From Ascaphus truei (taxonomy: Eukaryota > Chordata > Amphibia > Anura > Ascaphidae): a stretch of 64,000 nucleotides of DNA. Position numbers and translations under genes: made by a program. Within the stretch, counting starts at the first letter, position 1, and every line of letters begins with the position of its first letter. Below the pieces are notes generated by a model. That model worked only from the letters and a program-made list of their open reading frames with translations, did no database searches and was not told where the DNA came from. The stretch covers positions 124,001-188,000 of the forward strand of contig WSYH01000140.1 of the NCBI GenBank assembly GCA_036426205.1, written 5' to 3'. Below are positions 10,528 to 24,500 of the stretch, piece after piece.

Positions 10528-10894
10528 AAAAATAAGTTAAAAAAGGAATGTGGCCAATCTTTGCACTTTTTGAATATTTCCCCCAAATTCAGGAATAATC
10601 CTGCAAAACATGAATGGGACGATTCGACCCATCTCAGCGCCGATTGGAGTTTGGCCACAACCAAACCGGTTGCCGGCACCGCCGCACACGTTGCCCGGGA
10701 CCAATCCACAGCGGGAACTTGGCCGCGCACCATCGCCTCTTCACAGTGAGCCCCGTGCATACGGACACAATCTTTAATGCCACAGCAGGCGATTGCCCCT
10801 ACGGGCCACTCTGTCAAACACATCTTTAATGTCCCATGTGGGGCCGCTAACGCGCCCACTTCGCACCCGCCCATCTTTAAATATCCCATGCGGT

Positions 10895-13800
10895 ATCAAC
10901 CTCCGTGCCGTACCCGGTCTAGACCACCGCATTAACCTCCGTTGCCGTACCTCGGGTATGCAACCGCTTAACCTCCGTGCCGTTTCTCGGTTTATGCCAC
11001 GTTCAGCTCCGTGCGTACCTACGGTTATGCACGCTTCAGCTCCGTGCCGATACCGCGGTTATGCACACGCTTACCTCCGTGGCCGCTACCTCGGTATGAC
11101 ACCGCTTCACCTCTGTGCCGTTACCTCGGTTTTCAACAGCTTCACCCGTGCGACCTCTATCGCTTGACCTACATAGGTCCGTATGCACCGCTCGCCTAGT
11201 GCTACCGTATCACCGCTAACGCCGTTGCCGTACCTCGGTGAGCCCGCTTCATCCGTGCCGTACCGCGGTTATGCACCGTCACCTCCGTGCCGACTAACCT
11301 CGGTATGCAACCGTCACTCGTGCCGGACCCGATTATGCAACCGCTTCACATCCGGCCGTACTCGGTTTTATGCACCGCTTCAACTCCGTGCCGTACTCGT
11401 TATGCACCGCTTCACCTCCGTGCCATACCTCGGTTATGCACCGCTTCAGCCTTCGTGACGCTAAATCGGGTTATGCACCGCTTCACTCATGTGCCTACCA
11501 GGGTTATGCACCGCTTCACCTCCGTGCCGTCACCCGGTTATGCACCGCTCACCTCCGTGCCGTAACTCGGTTATCACCGCTTCACCTCCATGCCTAACCT
11601 CGGGATCACCGCTTCAACCCTCCGGCCACCTCGGTATGCACGCATTCACCTCAGTGCAGTTCCTCGGTTATGCACCGCTTCACCTCTGTCTGACCTCGTG
11701 ACTTCCGTGCTTCATCGGTTTTATGCACCGCTTCCTTGGCTCGTGCCGTACCTCGGTTATGCACCGCTTCAGCTCCATGCCGCTTCCCTCGCGTTATGCA
11801 CCGCTTCACTCCGTGCGTACCTCGGTTATGCCACCGCTTCACCTCCATGCTATTACCTCGGTTATGCCACGCTTCAGCTCCTTGCCGTTCCTCGTATTAG
11901 CTTCACCGTACTCGGTTGCACGCTTCACAAGTGCCGTACACCTCGGTTTTATGCACGCGCTCACCTCCGTGGCTACCTCGGTTATGCACCGCTTCACCTC
12001 TGCCTACCTCGGTTATACAACGCTTCAGCTCCTTGCCGTTCTCGGTTATGCACCGCTTCAGCTCCTTTGCACGTTCCGGTTCGATTCAGCTTCAGTCCTG
12101 CGTACCTCGGTATCACGTTCACCTTCAATGCCTACCGTCGTTATGCACACGCCCGCTTCACCTACGTGCCATAGCTCGGTTATTAGCACCGTTCACCTCC
12201 GTGCCGACCTCGTTATGCACCGCTTCACCTCCGTGCCGTCCTCGGTTATGCACCGCCTTCACCCCCATGCTATTCCTCGGTTATGCACACACTTGCACCT
12301 CCGTTCCTCGGTTATGAACCGCTTCACACGTGCCTACTCGGTTATGCACCGCGTTCACCTCGGTGCACATACCTCGGTTATGCACCGCTTCACCTCTGGC
12401 CATACCCGGTATGCACGCTTCACTCCGTGACGGACTCGGTTATGCACCGCTTCACCTCCGTTGCGCTATCGGTTATGCACCGCTTAACCTCTGATCGACC
12501 GGTATGCACCGTTCACTTCCGTTCCTACTCGGTTAGCACCGCTTCACCGTCGTGCACTTTAGTACCTCGGTTATGCACCGCTCTGATCACCTCCGTTATG
12601 CAGTACCGTACCTCGGTTTATGCACCGCATTCACCTCCGTGCGTACCTCGGTTATGCACCGCTTCACTCCCCGTGCCGTACCTCGGTTATGCACCGCTTC
12701 ACCTCGGCCGTACCTCGGGTATGCACCGCTTCACCTCCGTGCCGTACCTCGGTTATGCACCCACATCGCCACCTCCGTGCCGTACCGCGGGATGCACCGA
12801 CTTCACCTCCGTGCAATACATCGGTTATGCACAGCTTCACCTCCGTGCCGTACCTCGGTTATGCACCGCTTCAGCTCCATGCTCAGTTTCCTCGGTTATG
12901 CACCGCTCACTCGTGCCGTACCTCGTTAGGCAGCTTCACTCCTGCTATTCCTCGGTTATGCACGCTTCAGCTCCTTGCCGTTCCTCGGTTAAACCGCTTC
13001 AGCTCCGTGCGACCTCGGTTATGCCACCGCTTCACCTCCGTGCCGTACCTCGGTTTATGCCACGCTTCACCTCCATGCCATTCCTCGGTTTATGCACCGC
13101 TTCAGCTCCTTGCCGTTCCTCGGTTATGAAACCCGCTTCAAGCTCTTGACGTCGCGTTAGCCGCTTCGCCCGTGCGTACCTCGGTTATGAACCGCTTCAC
13201 CTCAGGCTCGTACCTCGGATGCACCGCTTCCCCAGCTGCATACAGCGTTTGACCGCTTCACCTCAGTTGCGTTACCTCGGTTATGCACCGCTTCACCTCC
13301 AGATTCCTCGGTTATGCACCGTTCAAAGCTCCGTGTGCCGTACCTCGGTTATGACCGTTTCACCTCCGTGCTCGTACCTCGGTTATGCACCGCTTACCTC
13401 CGTGCCGACTCGGTTATGCACCGATCGACCTATCCGTAGCCGTACCTCGGTTATGCACCGCTCACCTCGTGGCAGTACTCGGTTTAGCACCGCTTCAACC
13501 TCCGTGCCGTACCTCGGTTATGCACCGCTAGCTCCGTGCACGCCAGTGCGTACCACTCGGTTTATGCCACGCTTCACCTCCGTGCCGTACCGCGGTATGC
13601 ACGCTTCATCGTGCCGTACCTCGGTTACACGGTCACTCCGTGCCGTACCTCGGTTATGCACCGCTATCACTTCGTGACCGTACCTCGTTATGCACCGCTT
13701 CACCTCCGTGCACGTACCCGGTTATGCACCGCTTCCTCCTGCCGTACCTCGGTTTGCCAGCTTACCCTTGTCTCCATTCCTCGTCTTGCCGTTCCATTTT

Positions 13801-14325
13801 TTCGTGTTCTTGCGTACCGGTTTATGCACCGCTTCACTCCATGCCGTACCTCGGTTATGCACCGCTTCACCTGACGTGCCGTACCTTGGTTATGATTCAC
13901 CGCTTCACCTCGTGCCGTACATGGTTATGCACCGCTTAAGCCTCGTGCCTGTACCTCGGTTAGCACCGCTTCACCTCTGTGCCGTTACCTCGGTTTATGC
14001 ACCGATCACCTCCGTGCCGTACCCGGTTATGCACTCAGCTCTTCACCTCCGTGCCGTTCCCGGTTAGCACCGCTTCACCTCCGTGCCGTTTCTGGGTATG
14101 CACCGCTCACCTCCGTTGCCGTTACCTCGGTTATTGCACGCGCCACCTTCCGCTGCCGTACCTCGGTTTATGCACCGCTTACAGATCCGTGCCGTAACTC
14201 GGGTATGCACCGCTTTCAGCCCGTGCCGTACCTCGGTTAGCACGCTTCATCCCGGCGTTCCTGCGGTAAGTGCACCGCTTCACTCCGTTGCCCGTACTCT
14301 TTTATGCACCGGTTTACACCCAGTG
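10895..14325 (+). repeat. 34-bp minisatellite array, about 100 noisy units
   Basis: The unit is read as CACCTCCGTGCCGTACC, then TCGGTTATGCACCGCTT; most copies carry indels of one to three bases. The clean block B array (33,118-33,362) has about seven near-identical units with the same flanks, so this is the same locus at a different length. There are no spacers, so it is not a CRISPR array. Many overlapping plus-strand frames (MHRFTSVPYLGYAPL-like) are open only because the unit lacks forward stops. Confidence 0.93.
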
Positions 14326-16930
14326 TTTGTACTTACCAAGGAAGAAAATATCTTCTAAAATAACTATTTTCAAAACAATAGAAAAGATGTAAAAATTCGG
14401 CTGACATTCTACATAATGTTCAGATTGCAAATATTCCAAAGAAGTGTACATACATAACTGGGGTATATTCTGTAGTAGTGGATATAGTTCTTAGTCCTCT
14501 CGTTTGATATTATATTTTGAATACTGAAAACTTTTGAAGTTGTAAATTGGACAGCGGTGGGGAATTGGATCACGTTGAAAAAACAGAGTTACAGTAAATG
14601 TAGAGACTGCACTAATTTGGGGAAAATACGTTTTATTGACACCAAAACAAATGCATTGTGTTAAAGTTGTTTCTCTCTTGGTACCTTTGCGAATGGCAAT
14701 TTCTACCTTGCCACTTGAATTAATTGAACCTTGGGGAAAAAATGTGAAAGTATCGATCTGGCACAACCTTATTGAAGTTTTTGGCCATTTGAATATTGTT
14801 GAATTGATGGCCCAAAATAGTTCATGCTTCTTATTAAACCGGCCTGAAGCTGAAACCAAAATGTATTTCAATATAAGCCCTCTTTGCAATACAGTATTTA
14901 AATGCAGTTACCCTTTACGATGGTAAAGAGGACTGCATTTTGTTTGGTGCTCCCGAGTCTTGCTCCTATTCAACACCATGGAAGACCTTTTTCTTGTGCT
15001 GAGAACATTTTAGTCTCATGCAAGGGGAATGGAGCTGGTCATCTCTTCTCCGGCGTAGGAAAGATGTCTTCACAGTATGTTGAATAGGGGGCGGTGTAGT
15101 AAAGACAAGTTTATTTCAAAAAAATAAATAGATGAACATCCTGTTTCAAGAAAACATATCAAATCTTCTGAGCTCCACGATATAATAACTGTTTAATTTT
15201 TGCTTGGCGTTAAATTTACTGTTCTGTGTAATGCAAAGACGTGTATGTCATAGCCAACGTAGTATGCGACGGCAAAATAAGACCATTTATTCTTTTCCAT
15301 TGAAATGTTCAAGCCTTATAAAACGCCTAATTGTCAACATCCAGCGATAACGGCTGTTAAACCCCACTTGGATTCTTCATTAATGGTAGTTAAGCAAATA
15401 GAGATACCACATGTAATTATCCTCATTCTCCAGAGCGTTCTTTGTATTCTCATACTGCTTGTAAGTTGAAGACTAATGCATCTAGAATTTTTTTTCTGGA
15501 TTATTCCATCTTTGATGTGCTGTTAAATCCAGCTCCGGACTGTCACGTCTGCTTTGATCAAACTGTGTAGTGGGAGAAAAAAAATAAAAAAAATATGACA
15601 GGTCTCTGCACAAATGTTGACCTGGGATATTTGTTTTCACAACTAATTTTTGTTGCCTAAACAAATATATCATATATAGGTATTACAGGGGGCTCCACCA
15701 TCATTAGGACATTACATTACTAAGTACATTATAGTTGGTACGAGAGCCATCCTCCTTAGAAAAGGCTCCTAAAAAAAACGCCTAAAAATACCTTGCATGT
15801 AAAGGAACATACATAAAACCTGTATTGTTCATGTAATTCTCTTATCATTTAAACCAATGGATTAGATCTTCTAAATAAAATCTTAATTTATTGATCCTAC
15901 TTTACCCTTAACATGCTTTATTTGTAGGTTTGTTTTATTTCTTTTCAAATGGTCTGTTTCACCATGGTTTGACACCTGTTGGGCAGTCGTTGTTTATGTC
16001 CCATCCTCCTAGGATAATGGCGGGGCGGCTCGCGTGCACTTTAGATGTCGGTGACTTACCTGGGGTATTTAGGCTACTTTGTGTGCACTTTTGTCTCTCT
16101 GAGAAATGTCACATGTGTAGGCCCAATTACCAAAATGTTGAGTTATTCAAAGCTTACGCATTCTTTGCATGAGCGGTGAGTGCGGCGATCTTGTTGCTGT
16201 TCTCTGTTTAATCGCGCACCAAGGAAATTATTCCTGTATGTTTCAATGCGCACCATTCATATTTCTCTGTCGCACACTCCCCTCTCACCCGTGGGAGTGC
16301 GCCACTGGTTGCAGTAATGTTAGCTACATTGGTGTGTGTGTGTGTGTGTGTGTGTGTTTATAGTATTATATTTAACCTTCTAAATCCTTATCTCAACTAC
16401 CAGTGGTGGGATGGTAGGCAACGGGTTCAGATGATGTGTAAGATGCCTTGTGTGCGTGGTCTTACACATACCATGAAACTGAACAATATAAACGGCTGAC
16501 TTCTGAATGGTGATGCGGTTCTCACAAGTTATACTCTAGATACTTGCAATCATGCAACAAACCGAAATATGGAAACATGCCAAAAGCAATCCCCTCATTT
16601 CCACAGGCGGCATTGTCCCTGGGTACAGAAAGAAGGCATGAAGGTCGGCAGTGTAAGATCCCACAGGTTTAAACAAAATCGATTTGCAAATGAGGTATTC
16701 TGGATCTCAGTCCAGAGCCTCAAGAAACAAAGTGAGAGAACTTGCCGTAGCAAGTTAGAACGTGACCTGCCGTCAATGACTCTAAGCAAGGAAAAGTGAG
16801 TCAACCAATTGTGACGCTGCATGAAAGCATTGTATAATAAAGGAAATGAAGAAGTCGAAGACTGCCTTCCTGGCTCGCAAGTAAAAAAGAATGGGACCCT
16901 TTGAATGTATACAATAGGAGAATGAGATTG
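14326..16930. other. Noncoding part of block A, no gene seen
   Basis: Matches block B 33,363-35,930 with small indels. It includes a short palindrome around 14,900-14,940 (ATGCAGTTACCC..GGACTGCAT) and a (TG)n run at 16,331-16,357. No conserved frame. Confidence 0.6.
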
Positions 16931-17440
16931 GGATAGAGCGACATTGTGGAAGAGCAGAGGAAACTTTCAATGAGAACCTCAACGTGTCCTCAAGAGGAAA
17001 GTCCCTTCGAGTATGATGAGACCGTGCTACGTTATGGATGTGAAAATTTGAACCCTAAAAGCGAGATAATTCAGAAGCTTCGGAACAAAACTCGAAATGC
17101 ATGGAGAAGCAGGTTGGATAGTGATTACCTGAAGAGACAGGAAAAAGGAGGTTTCCAAAACCAAATAAAAGTCTTGGACATCAAACAGTGTGAAGAAATT
17201 AAATTGCAGTGGGCCGGACTTACGCATGAAGAAATTACATCCCACTGGACAAAGATGGTACTGACTGGATTACAAGGGAAATTAACAAGATTCAAGACGT
17301 CGGCCCAAAAGAAAATGGGGAGAGATGAAATTCAGAAGATTTGTTGGAGCAACCGTGGAGAAAGAGATGCTATCCCCTGGGATGCAGATGATATGTATGT
17401 ATATTCTCTAACATTGCATAGGTTAAAGTTCTCAGAGTTT
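16930..17440 (+). pseudogene. RTE-type LINE, C-terminal remnant (block A)
   Basis: An open frame from 16,946 holds pieces of the tail of an RTE/BovB-like polyprotein: VLRYGCENLNPK, RNAWRSRLDSDYLKRQEKG, EIKLQWAGLTHEEITSHWTKMVL and a degraded DEIQK..W..RDAIPWDAD. The LKxQWAGHxxR block after the RT domain is characteristic of that group. The copy is broken by frame changes and lacks the RT core. The same remnant in block B lies at 35,930-36,420 with different frameshifts, showing that neither is selected. Confidence 0.72.
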
Positions 17441-17722
17441 GAAAGGATTGTTAAAACGTTCACTTGGCTTCCGATGGTGTGCGTCGATGGCGAGCCACCA
17501 GTCCACCTCACTGGCCCAGCAATATAACAAGAAAAAATGGTGATCTAGGCACCAACACAATCACAGCAAGCTTCAAAACCCCAACACCCACCACATCTAA
17601 TACATATATTTATGTCATTAAGGAGTGCTAATGAGCGTGGCAAATGTACAACAACAGAATGGACAGGGAGCCCAATGCTAAATCCGATGTGACAAAAACA
17701 TATAGTGTAATAAGTGACAAGT

Positions 17723-18221
17723 TAAATACTTCAGTAATATATTTCTTGGTTTATTCGTTAAACCCTTGGCCAAAGCGTCATAGCCATGCATAACATACGT
17801 AAAGGTATAACCCAAATGTGCAGTCCTGAACACTACATACTGTGAACCTCCCTTTTACTTTGTTTGAGGGGGAAAAACCATAGTAGGTCCGCCATACAGC
17901 AAATGAAATGACTCCCGAGTTAAAAAACAGTGGTGTTGAGGTAGGTGGGCCCCTCCTCCAGAGGTTCCACCCCTCCCCAACTTTTCACTGGGAGGGTTTT
18001 TTTTCATGTTTGCTGGTATGGGAGCGGATCCTACTATGATTGTTTCCCCTCAAACAGACGGTAAAAAGGGAAGGTTCACCAGTTAGTTTAGGACCTGCAA
18101 AGTTGAGTTATTTTTTTTTACTTTCATTACATTGGCGTTTGGTTGTTGCGTATGCAGGCTGATGTCGCTTTGGCCTAAGTGTTTAACTAAATAACCAAGA
18201 TAAATTTGTATTGAAGTATTT
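17723..18221. repeat. Fold-back repeat (block A copy of 36,727-37,193)
   Basis: Two roughly 210-base arms in inverted orientation, starting AAATACTTC and ending GAAGTATTT, with a short GC-rich centre (CCCCTCCTCC..CCCCTCCCC). It is noisier than the block B version. Confidence 0.8.
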
Positions 18222-18237
18222 CACCCGTAACCATTAC

Positions 18238-18402
18238 CAGTGTTCGACAACTATACATTTGCGTCGCCCCGAGCGAGTGGATTTAACATTAGGTAGGCAA
18301 AGCGACCTATAGGCTCCCAAGCGCATCGTTTGAGTATTACTAGGTGGCGACGAGTAGATTTTTTTTTGTGTGGCGAGAGATTTTGGTGATTGTCCGACCA
18401 TG
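18238..18402 (-). mobile_element. Short hAT-like MITE, second copy (block A)
   Basis: The reverse-orientation copy matching 37,211-37,367, starting CAGTGTTCGACAA and ending CCGACCATG. Flanking CCATTAC repeats on both sides correspond to the CTCATTAC duplication in block B. Confidence 0.7.
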
Positions 18403-18544
18403 CATCCATTACCCACATATCTGTTTTGTCAGTTGGAGTGCAGCATTGGGCTCCCTGTCTTCGTTGACTCTTGGCACTCCGTAAATAAAATCAAGCATAT
18501 TTATTCATTAAAAACTGTTTAAAAAAATTAATTTTAAATTGATG

Positions 18545-21500
18545 AGTTTGGGCCCGGAATCACCGACCCTTTCTTAAACCTCCCCATGCAGAGACCTACA
18601 GTATTTTGCTGTGTCGATGTGTAGGAAGGGGACAAACATGCTTAATTCGCCACACAACAAACCCTTTTCCCTTTCCTTTGTTGCTTAATTTGAAGCCTGG
18701 GGGAGACCAACAACTGCTTTTTACGTGTCGCCACCTGGTATTTTAAAAGACTTAGATCACGTGTATTTACAACTAGAGTTGGATACCGTATTCAGGTGTG
18801 CGGCGTCAGAACCAATAGATTAAACATTTTAAAGCTATTAAAGAAGGTACGCTGTAGGCCATTATATTCACAATTTTATTTAGTGCTGCACGGAGATTTC
18901 AGACCGAAATACCAATATGTCACACCAACCAAATGGCACGTTGGATGGGGTATCAAGGACGTATACTGATAACTCGGCACCAACAACGCCTTGCTGGATG
19001 TTGTGAAGGCATTATACTAATGTTCTATTACACACTCCAATACAATACACATCGTAAATAACATAACAGAATGAGTTGATTGGACGGAAACTCGTAAGGA
19101 AACGTGAAATGGTCTCAAAACCATATACAAATCCTTTTTATAGCTGAAAAATCTTGTAAAATTGCAAAAGCGTAAGAGCAGTTCCAAATCTGTCAGAAGT
19201 TACAGAAAAGATATGCAGTACCCATTAGCACCACAGACAGCAATATATCTAAACAGTGTAGTCAGGGCACATATGCTCGTAAAAGCTGGCTACTTAGAAA
19301 CTCCACTAGCAAGACAAAATATGCACAAATAGGCCACCTAAGAGAGGTTTAAACTTCTCTGTATGTTAAAATTTTTGAAATCCTCTATTGCTCGATCCAG
19401 GTAAATGGTTTTTGAGTAGATGCATTTTTGCTTACCCTTTTTCTACATCTCCAGCCAGTAGCCAATTCATATATATCTGGGTTTACACAATTTTATGCAA
19501 ATACAATTGATAGCCCAAGGCCGTCAGCATGTCATACCCATGATTCCTTTCCTGATGTTATGATTTGGTATCCTTTAATCTTAGTTGACGGATATGTCAG
19601 ATTGTTTCTTCCTGACATGGTCATAGAGCTCCACTATATATCTGTCATATATAGGAGGGACATAAGAGGCACGGTGAAGATTTGCCACACAGAATTGATT
19701 CACAGATCTAGGCTATAATAATGAATTAATATCAAGTCCAGAATTGGCACGTGTGGTGCTCCAGATAAACTAATTGCATGGGATTGGCTTTGTGATCCCT
19801 TTTCTTCCCCCCCCTCCCTCCTTTCTTATTCTTTTCTTCTCTCCATCCTCATCTCCATTTCTTCTTTCTCCGCCATGTCCCCTCCCTCGTTTCCTTCTTT
19901 TTCTCATCTCCTCTTTCTTTCTCCCCCTTCGCTTTCTCTTCTTGTTTGAATTCTCTTTTACTCCCTGTTATCAGTTTTTGTTTCGTTTTCTGTTGTCCTT
20001 CTCGGGCTCTTCTTTCCCTTTTATCTCCCATCTTTACTTTTCTTTTTTTTTTAGTTCTTTCTCTTCCTTTTTATCACGCTCTTGTACTCTTTTTTCTTTC
20101 TTTGTCTCTATCTTCTCAATTCTGTAGCTTCTATTTCCATCCGCACCTCTTTTTTACAATTGGTTCTTTTTGTTCCATCCTCCTCATATTTCTTTTTGTC
20201 ACTACTTCTCCTACCTCTCCTTAGTCTTATCTTCTCCTTAAAATCCCCCCTTTCTCTTCTCCCCTATTTTTCTCCTCCTCCCGATATTTCTCTTCTCTAT
20301 CCCCCTTTCTTTTTTCTCCCTTCATTTTCACTCCCTTCGATTTTTCTTCTCGTCTTTCCTTCCTTCTTTATCTTCCCACTCTTACGTTTTTTGGTTTTTC
20401 TGCTTCTTTCTTATTCCCCTTTTGCTCTGTTCCTTTCCCCTTCTCGTTTGAACCCCTTACTTAATGATTCCTTTCCTCCCTTCTCGTCTTGCTTTGCTTT
20501 TCCACTACCTCCCCTGTTCAACCCAACCTTCTCTTCCTACGTTCTCCTGTCCCACTTCCTATCTCTTCTCTGCATGTTTTCCCCCCCTTCTTTCTCTCCT
20601 CTTCCTTTTTTACTCGTCTCGGTAACCTCACATTGTTTCTATCACCCCTTGCGCTTCCGCTTTCTGCTTCTTCTTTCTTTCCTGGCCTTTTTCCCTATTT
20701 ACTCTGTTGGTTTTCCACCTTTTTGCTACCCTTTATATTTCTTTTTCTTCTCCGCTCTCTTCTTCTCGTTTACCTTATTCCCTTTTTTCTAACCTTTATT
20801 CCTCTCTCTCCTATCTATCCGTCACTTAATTTATCTTTTAATTCTCCCGTTGTTTTTGTGTTACCTTGCTCCCCTTTCGCTATTTTTTTGCTTTTTTTCC
20901 CCTTGTCTTTTTTTTTTTTTTCTTCGTTCTTTTTTTTTTTCTTTTCTCACCTCTTCTCTTTGTTTTCCTTCTCTTCGTTTCCCGTCCTTTTTTTTTGTTA
21001 TTTTTCCTTTACTACTCCCCTTCTCTCTTTTCTTTTCCCTCCCTTCTATCTCTGTCCTTCTCCCCTTACGTCTCTCCCCTCTCCTCTTTTGTCTTTCTAT
21101 TTTCTTTTTCTCTCTCTCATTCCTCCTCTTACCTTGTCCTCTCTGTTTTTTTCTTCCCTTTCTTTGCTTCTCCACCTCTCTCTGCATTTTACTTCTCCCT
21201 TCTCCCCTCTCTGATTTTTTCTTATTTTCATCCCTCTTTTTTTTTCTTTTTTTTGTCGTCTTGCTTTTTCTTTTCCCTCCCCCTTTTTTTCTCTCTAGTT
21301 TCCCCTTTCCTTCTCTGCCTTTTTTGCCTCGTCTCTCCCCTTCTTTCCTTGTTTCTTTCTTGACTTTGTTTCTTCCACTCCCCGTCCATTTTCGCCCCTT
21401 TTTTCGTTCTCCTTGCCCTCTTCCTTCTTTCATCCCGCGCTCTGTCTTATCTTCCTTTTTTCATTTACTTTCCGTTCCCCGTACTCTTTCTTCTCCCTCT

Positions 21501-24500
21501 CCTCTCTTTCACCCCTTCCTCATTTTTTCTTTCCTCCTTCTTGGTTTTTTCTATTTGTTACCTCCATTTCCTCTTCTTTTTTCTCGGTCAGCCCCTTTTC
21601 TGTGTTTCTTTTGTTTTGTTCTATTTCGTTCTACTCTCCTTCCGTCATTTTCTTCCCCTCCTATTTCGCTTTTTAACTTCCCCCTTTCTTCCCTTCTACT
21701 TTCTTTCGTTCTTTTTCTTCTCTTTATTCCTTTTGCGTTTCCGCTTTTTCTTCTGCCCCCTTTCTCTTTCTGTTTCCTTACTTCCTCGCTGGTTACTTTT
21801 TTTTATTGTTTTTTTTTCGTTTTTCTTCTCTTTTATTCTTTCTTTTTTTCCTATTTCACAACCATTTCGCTTCATTCCTTCTTCCCTCTCTTTCTTCGCC
21901 CATCTTTTTTCTTTGTTCCACTTCTGATTGATTTTTTTCTTTTGTATCTTAATTTCCTTACTTTTCGTCTTTTCTTTCCTTTTGTTTTTTTGTCCTCTCG
22001 TTTTCTCTCTTCCCGTTTTTTGTTTTATCTTGCCTTTTTCTCTTTCTCCTTTCTTTCTTGCCGTTTTCCTTTTCTTTCTTTTCTTTTTACTTTTCTCTCG
22101 CCTTCTCCCCCCTTTTTTCTTTCTACTGTTTTTCCTGTTTTCTCTCGTTTTTTTTTTTTTTTTGTTTTACCTTATCTCTATTTCGTCTCCCTTTTCCTAT
22201 ATTCACTCTAGCTTCTTTTCCTTTTTTCTCCTCTTTTACTCCCATTTCCACTTCCCTTTTTGCTTTTCCCCTTTGTATGTTCTTTATGCTCTCCACCTTT
22301 CTTTTTTATTTTTCTCTTCTCCTATTATTTAGCATGCCCATCTCTCATTCCTTTATACTTTATGTTGTTTTTTTCTCAGTTTTTTTTCTTTCCAGGCCTG
22401 CATTTTCTCCCTCCCTTTTTCCTTGTTTCTACTCCCGCTCCTTCGTTACCTTTTCATATTTATGGCTTCCAATCCTCTTTATCGCCTCCGGTCTTTCTTC
22501 TTCTTTTCTGTTTCCCATTTTGCTCTGTTTCTCTTCGTTGTTTTTTATTTTTTTTGTTTTTCTTTTTTTTGTCAGCCTCCTTGACTTTTTTCTCTTCCGT
22601 TCTACCTTTTCTTTGCCTCGTGCTTTGCCTCTTCTCTCCTCGTCTCTTTGGGCTGTAGTTTCTTTTTTTTTTATCTTGGCTATTTTTCGACCCGATTTGT
22701 TTCTTTGTTCTCTTCTTGGCTCTTGTTTCCGTCGTTTTCCCGTCATTTGCTCTGTGCTTCGTCCCCTATGGCCTTTTTTTTCCTGCATTCTTTTTTCCTT
22801 TCTTGCGCTTTGGGCTTAGTTGTTGTTTCGTTTTCCCCTGTCTTGCTCTCTTGTTGTAATTATTTGCCGGTTTTTTTTTTTCTTTCGTTCTTTGTTTTCC
22901 CCTTTCATCATTTTTCTCTTTTTCTTTCTCCACGTATCCGCCTTTCGTTCTCTCTCTTTCTATTTTTCCCTCTTTCTCTCTAAGTTTTCGTCCCCCTCCT
23001 TCCCCCTTCTTCTTGGTTTTTGTCGCCTTCTTGTCGCTTGCCTGCTTCTCGTCCGCCCTTTTCCTTGTATCCCGTACTTTTTCCTGTTCACCTCTTTTTG
23101 CATTGGGTTTTGGTTTACGTTTGCGCTACTTTTGCGTTCTCCGACTTTGTTTTTCCTTTTTCTCTTTTTGTGTATCCTCTCTTGCTTTTGGTGGTGCCGT
23201 CCGTTGTGGTTATTCTTCTTTGCGTTCCATCTTTATTTTCTTGACCCCTCTATTTTTGACCGTTCTTCTCTTTGTTGGTTTTTGCTTCTTGCTCCCCTTG
23301 CTTTTTTTTCCAGGCTGGATCTCTCCCGCCCCTTTTTCTTTTTTGCTTCTCTTCTGTGCGTTTTTTGGCTCTTTTCTTTTCGTAGCTTCGTCCTTTTTTT
23401 ATGGTCTTGGCGGTTCGGTCTTTTGCGCGTGTCGGTTTCTTTTTTCATAGCGTTTTTGGGGTTATGTTTGTGCTGTTCGGGTTTCTGCCTTTGTGCCCGC
23501 CTTGCTCTTTCGTGCGGTCCGTAATCTAGCTCGGCTGTTTCTGCTAGTTTTGCTTTCCCGCTCTTTGTCCTTGGGGGTTCTGTTTTTCGTTTTTTCCGCG
23601 TCCAGACTACTTTTTTTTTTGGTTTGTCCTCCCCCCTCTGGTGGCGGCGCGTTCTGTGCGGGGATTTGGGTCTCCTACTTCTTTTTTTTTTGTCGTTTCC
23701 CCTCTTCATTTGTTCGTTTTCTACCGTTGGTTTGTCCGGCGCTATCTTTGTCTCGCTCTCCCCGCTGGTTTCCGCGTTTCGTTTGTCTCCTTTTTTGTGT
23801 TTCTTGTCTTGGGGCGGGGTTCTTACGGCCTGCGGGTGCTCTCTCTAGTCTCGTTTTGGTTGTTTGATAAGTGTTTTTCTAGTTGTTTTTTTTGTCCCTT
23901 GCTGCTTTTGTTTGTTTTTGTGTTAGTGGGCTTTTTGCGGTGCTTTGTTCTCTTCTACGGTTCTTTACTTGCTCTCAGTTGCCTTTTCGTGCTTACGGTT
24001 CGTTTGGCCTTACTTTGCCTTTAGGCTTGCGGTTCCTTCCTTTTTTCGGGCTGGTGTCTTTTTTGTTTTCTGCTCACGCCTCATTTTCTTTCTTCTGTTC
24101 CGCATGTTCTTTTTCGCCCCGTGCTATCGGGGTGTTCTTGCGTTCCGCTGCCGTGTCGACTTGGGGCCTTCTGTCTTTCTTATGTTTTTGGTTTATTTTG
24201 CTGTCTTTGTTAGTGGATTCTGTCGGGCGCGTTTTTCTGCCCTCTCTTCTTCCACACGCATCGGGGTCGCTTCTTCCTCCGTCTTGTTTTATCTCTTGTT
24301 ATGTCTATGGGGTGCCTTTGTCTAGTTATTGGCTTCTTGTATTTCTCCCCTACGTTTTTTTTCTCTCTTTATTGCACTTCTTGTTTCTAAACCTTGTTTG
24401 GGTGCGTTGACTTTTCCCTGCCTGTATGGCGGTTTTTGTTTTTGACTTTCTCTTTTGTTCTATTTTTTGCGGATCGCATTCGCCTTATGCTTTATGTTTC

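Noticed and set aside
10895..14325. Repetitive protein frames and a possible CRISPR array
   Set aside because: The 34-bp units are directly adjacent with no unique spacers, and the frames arise because the unit lacks forward stops; the sequence is also error-rich.
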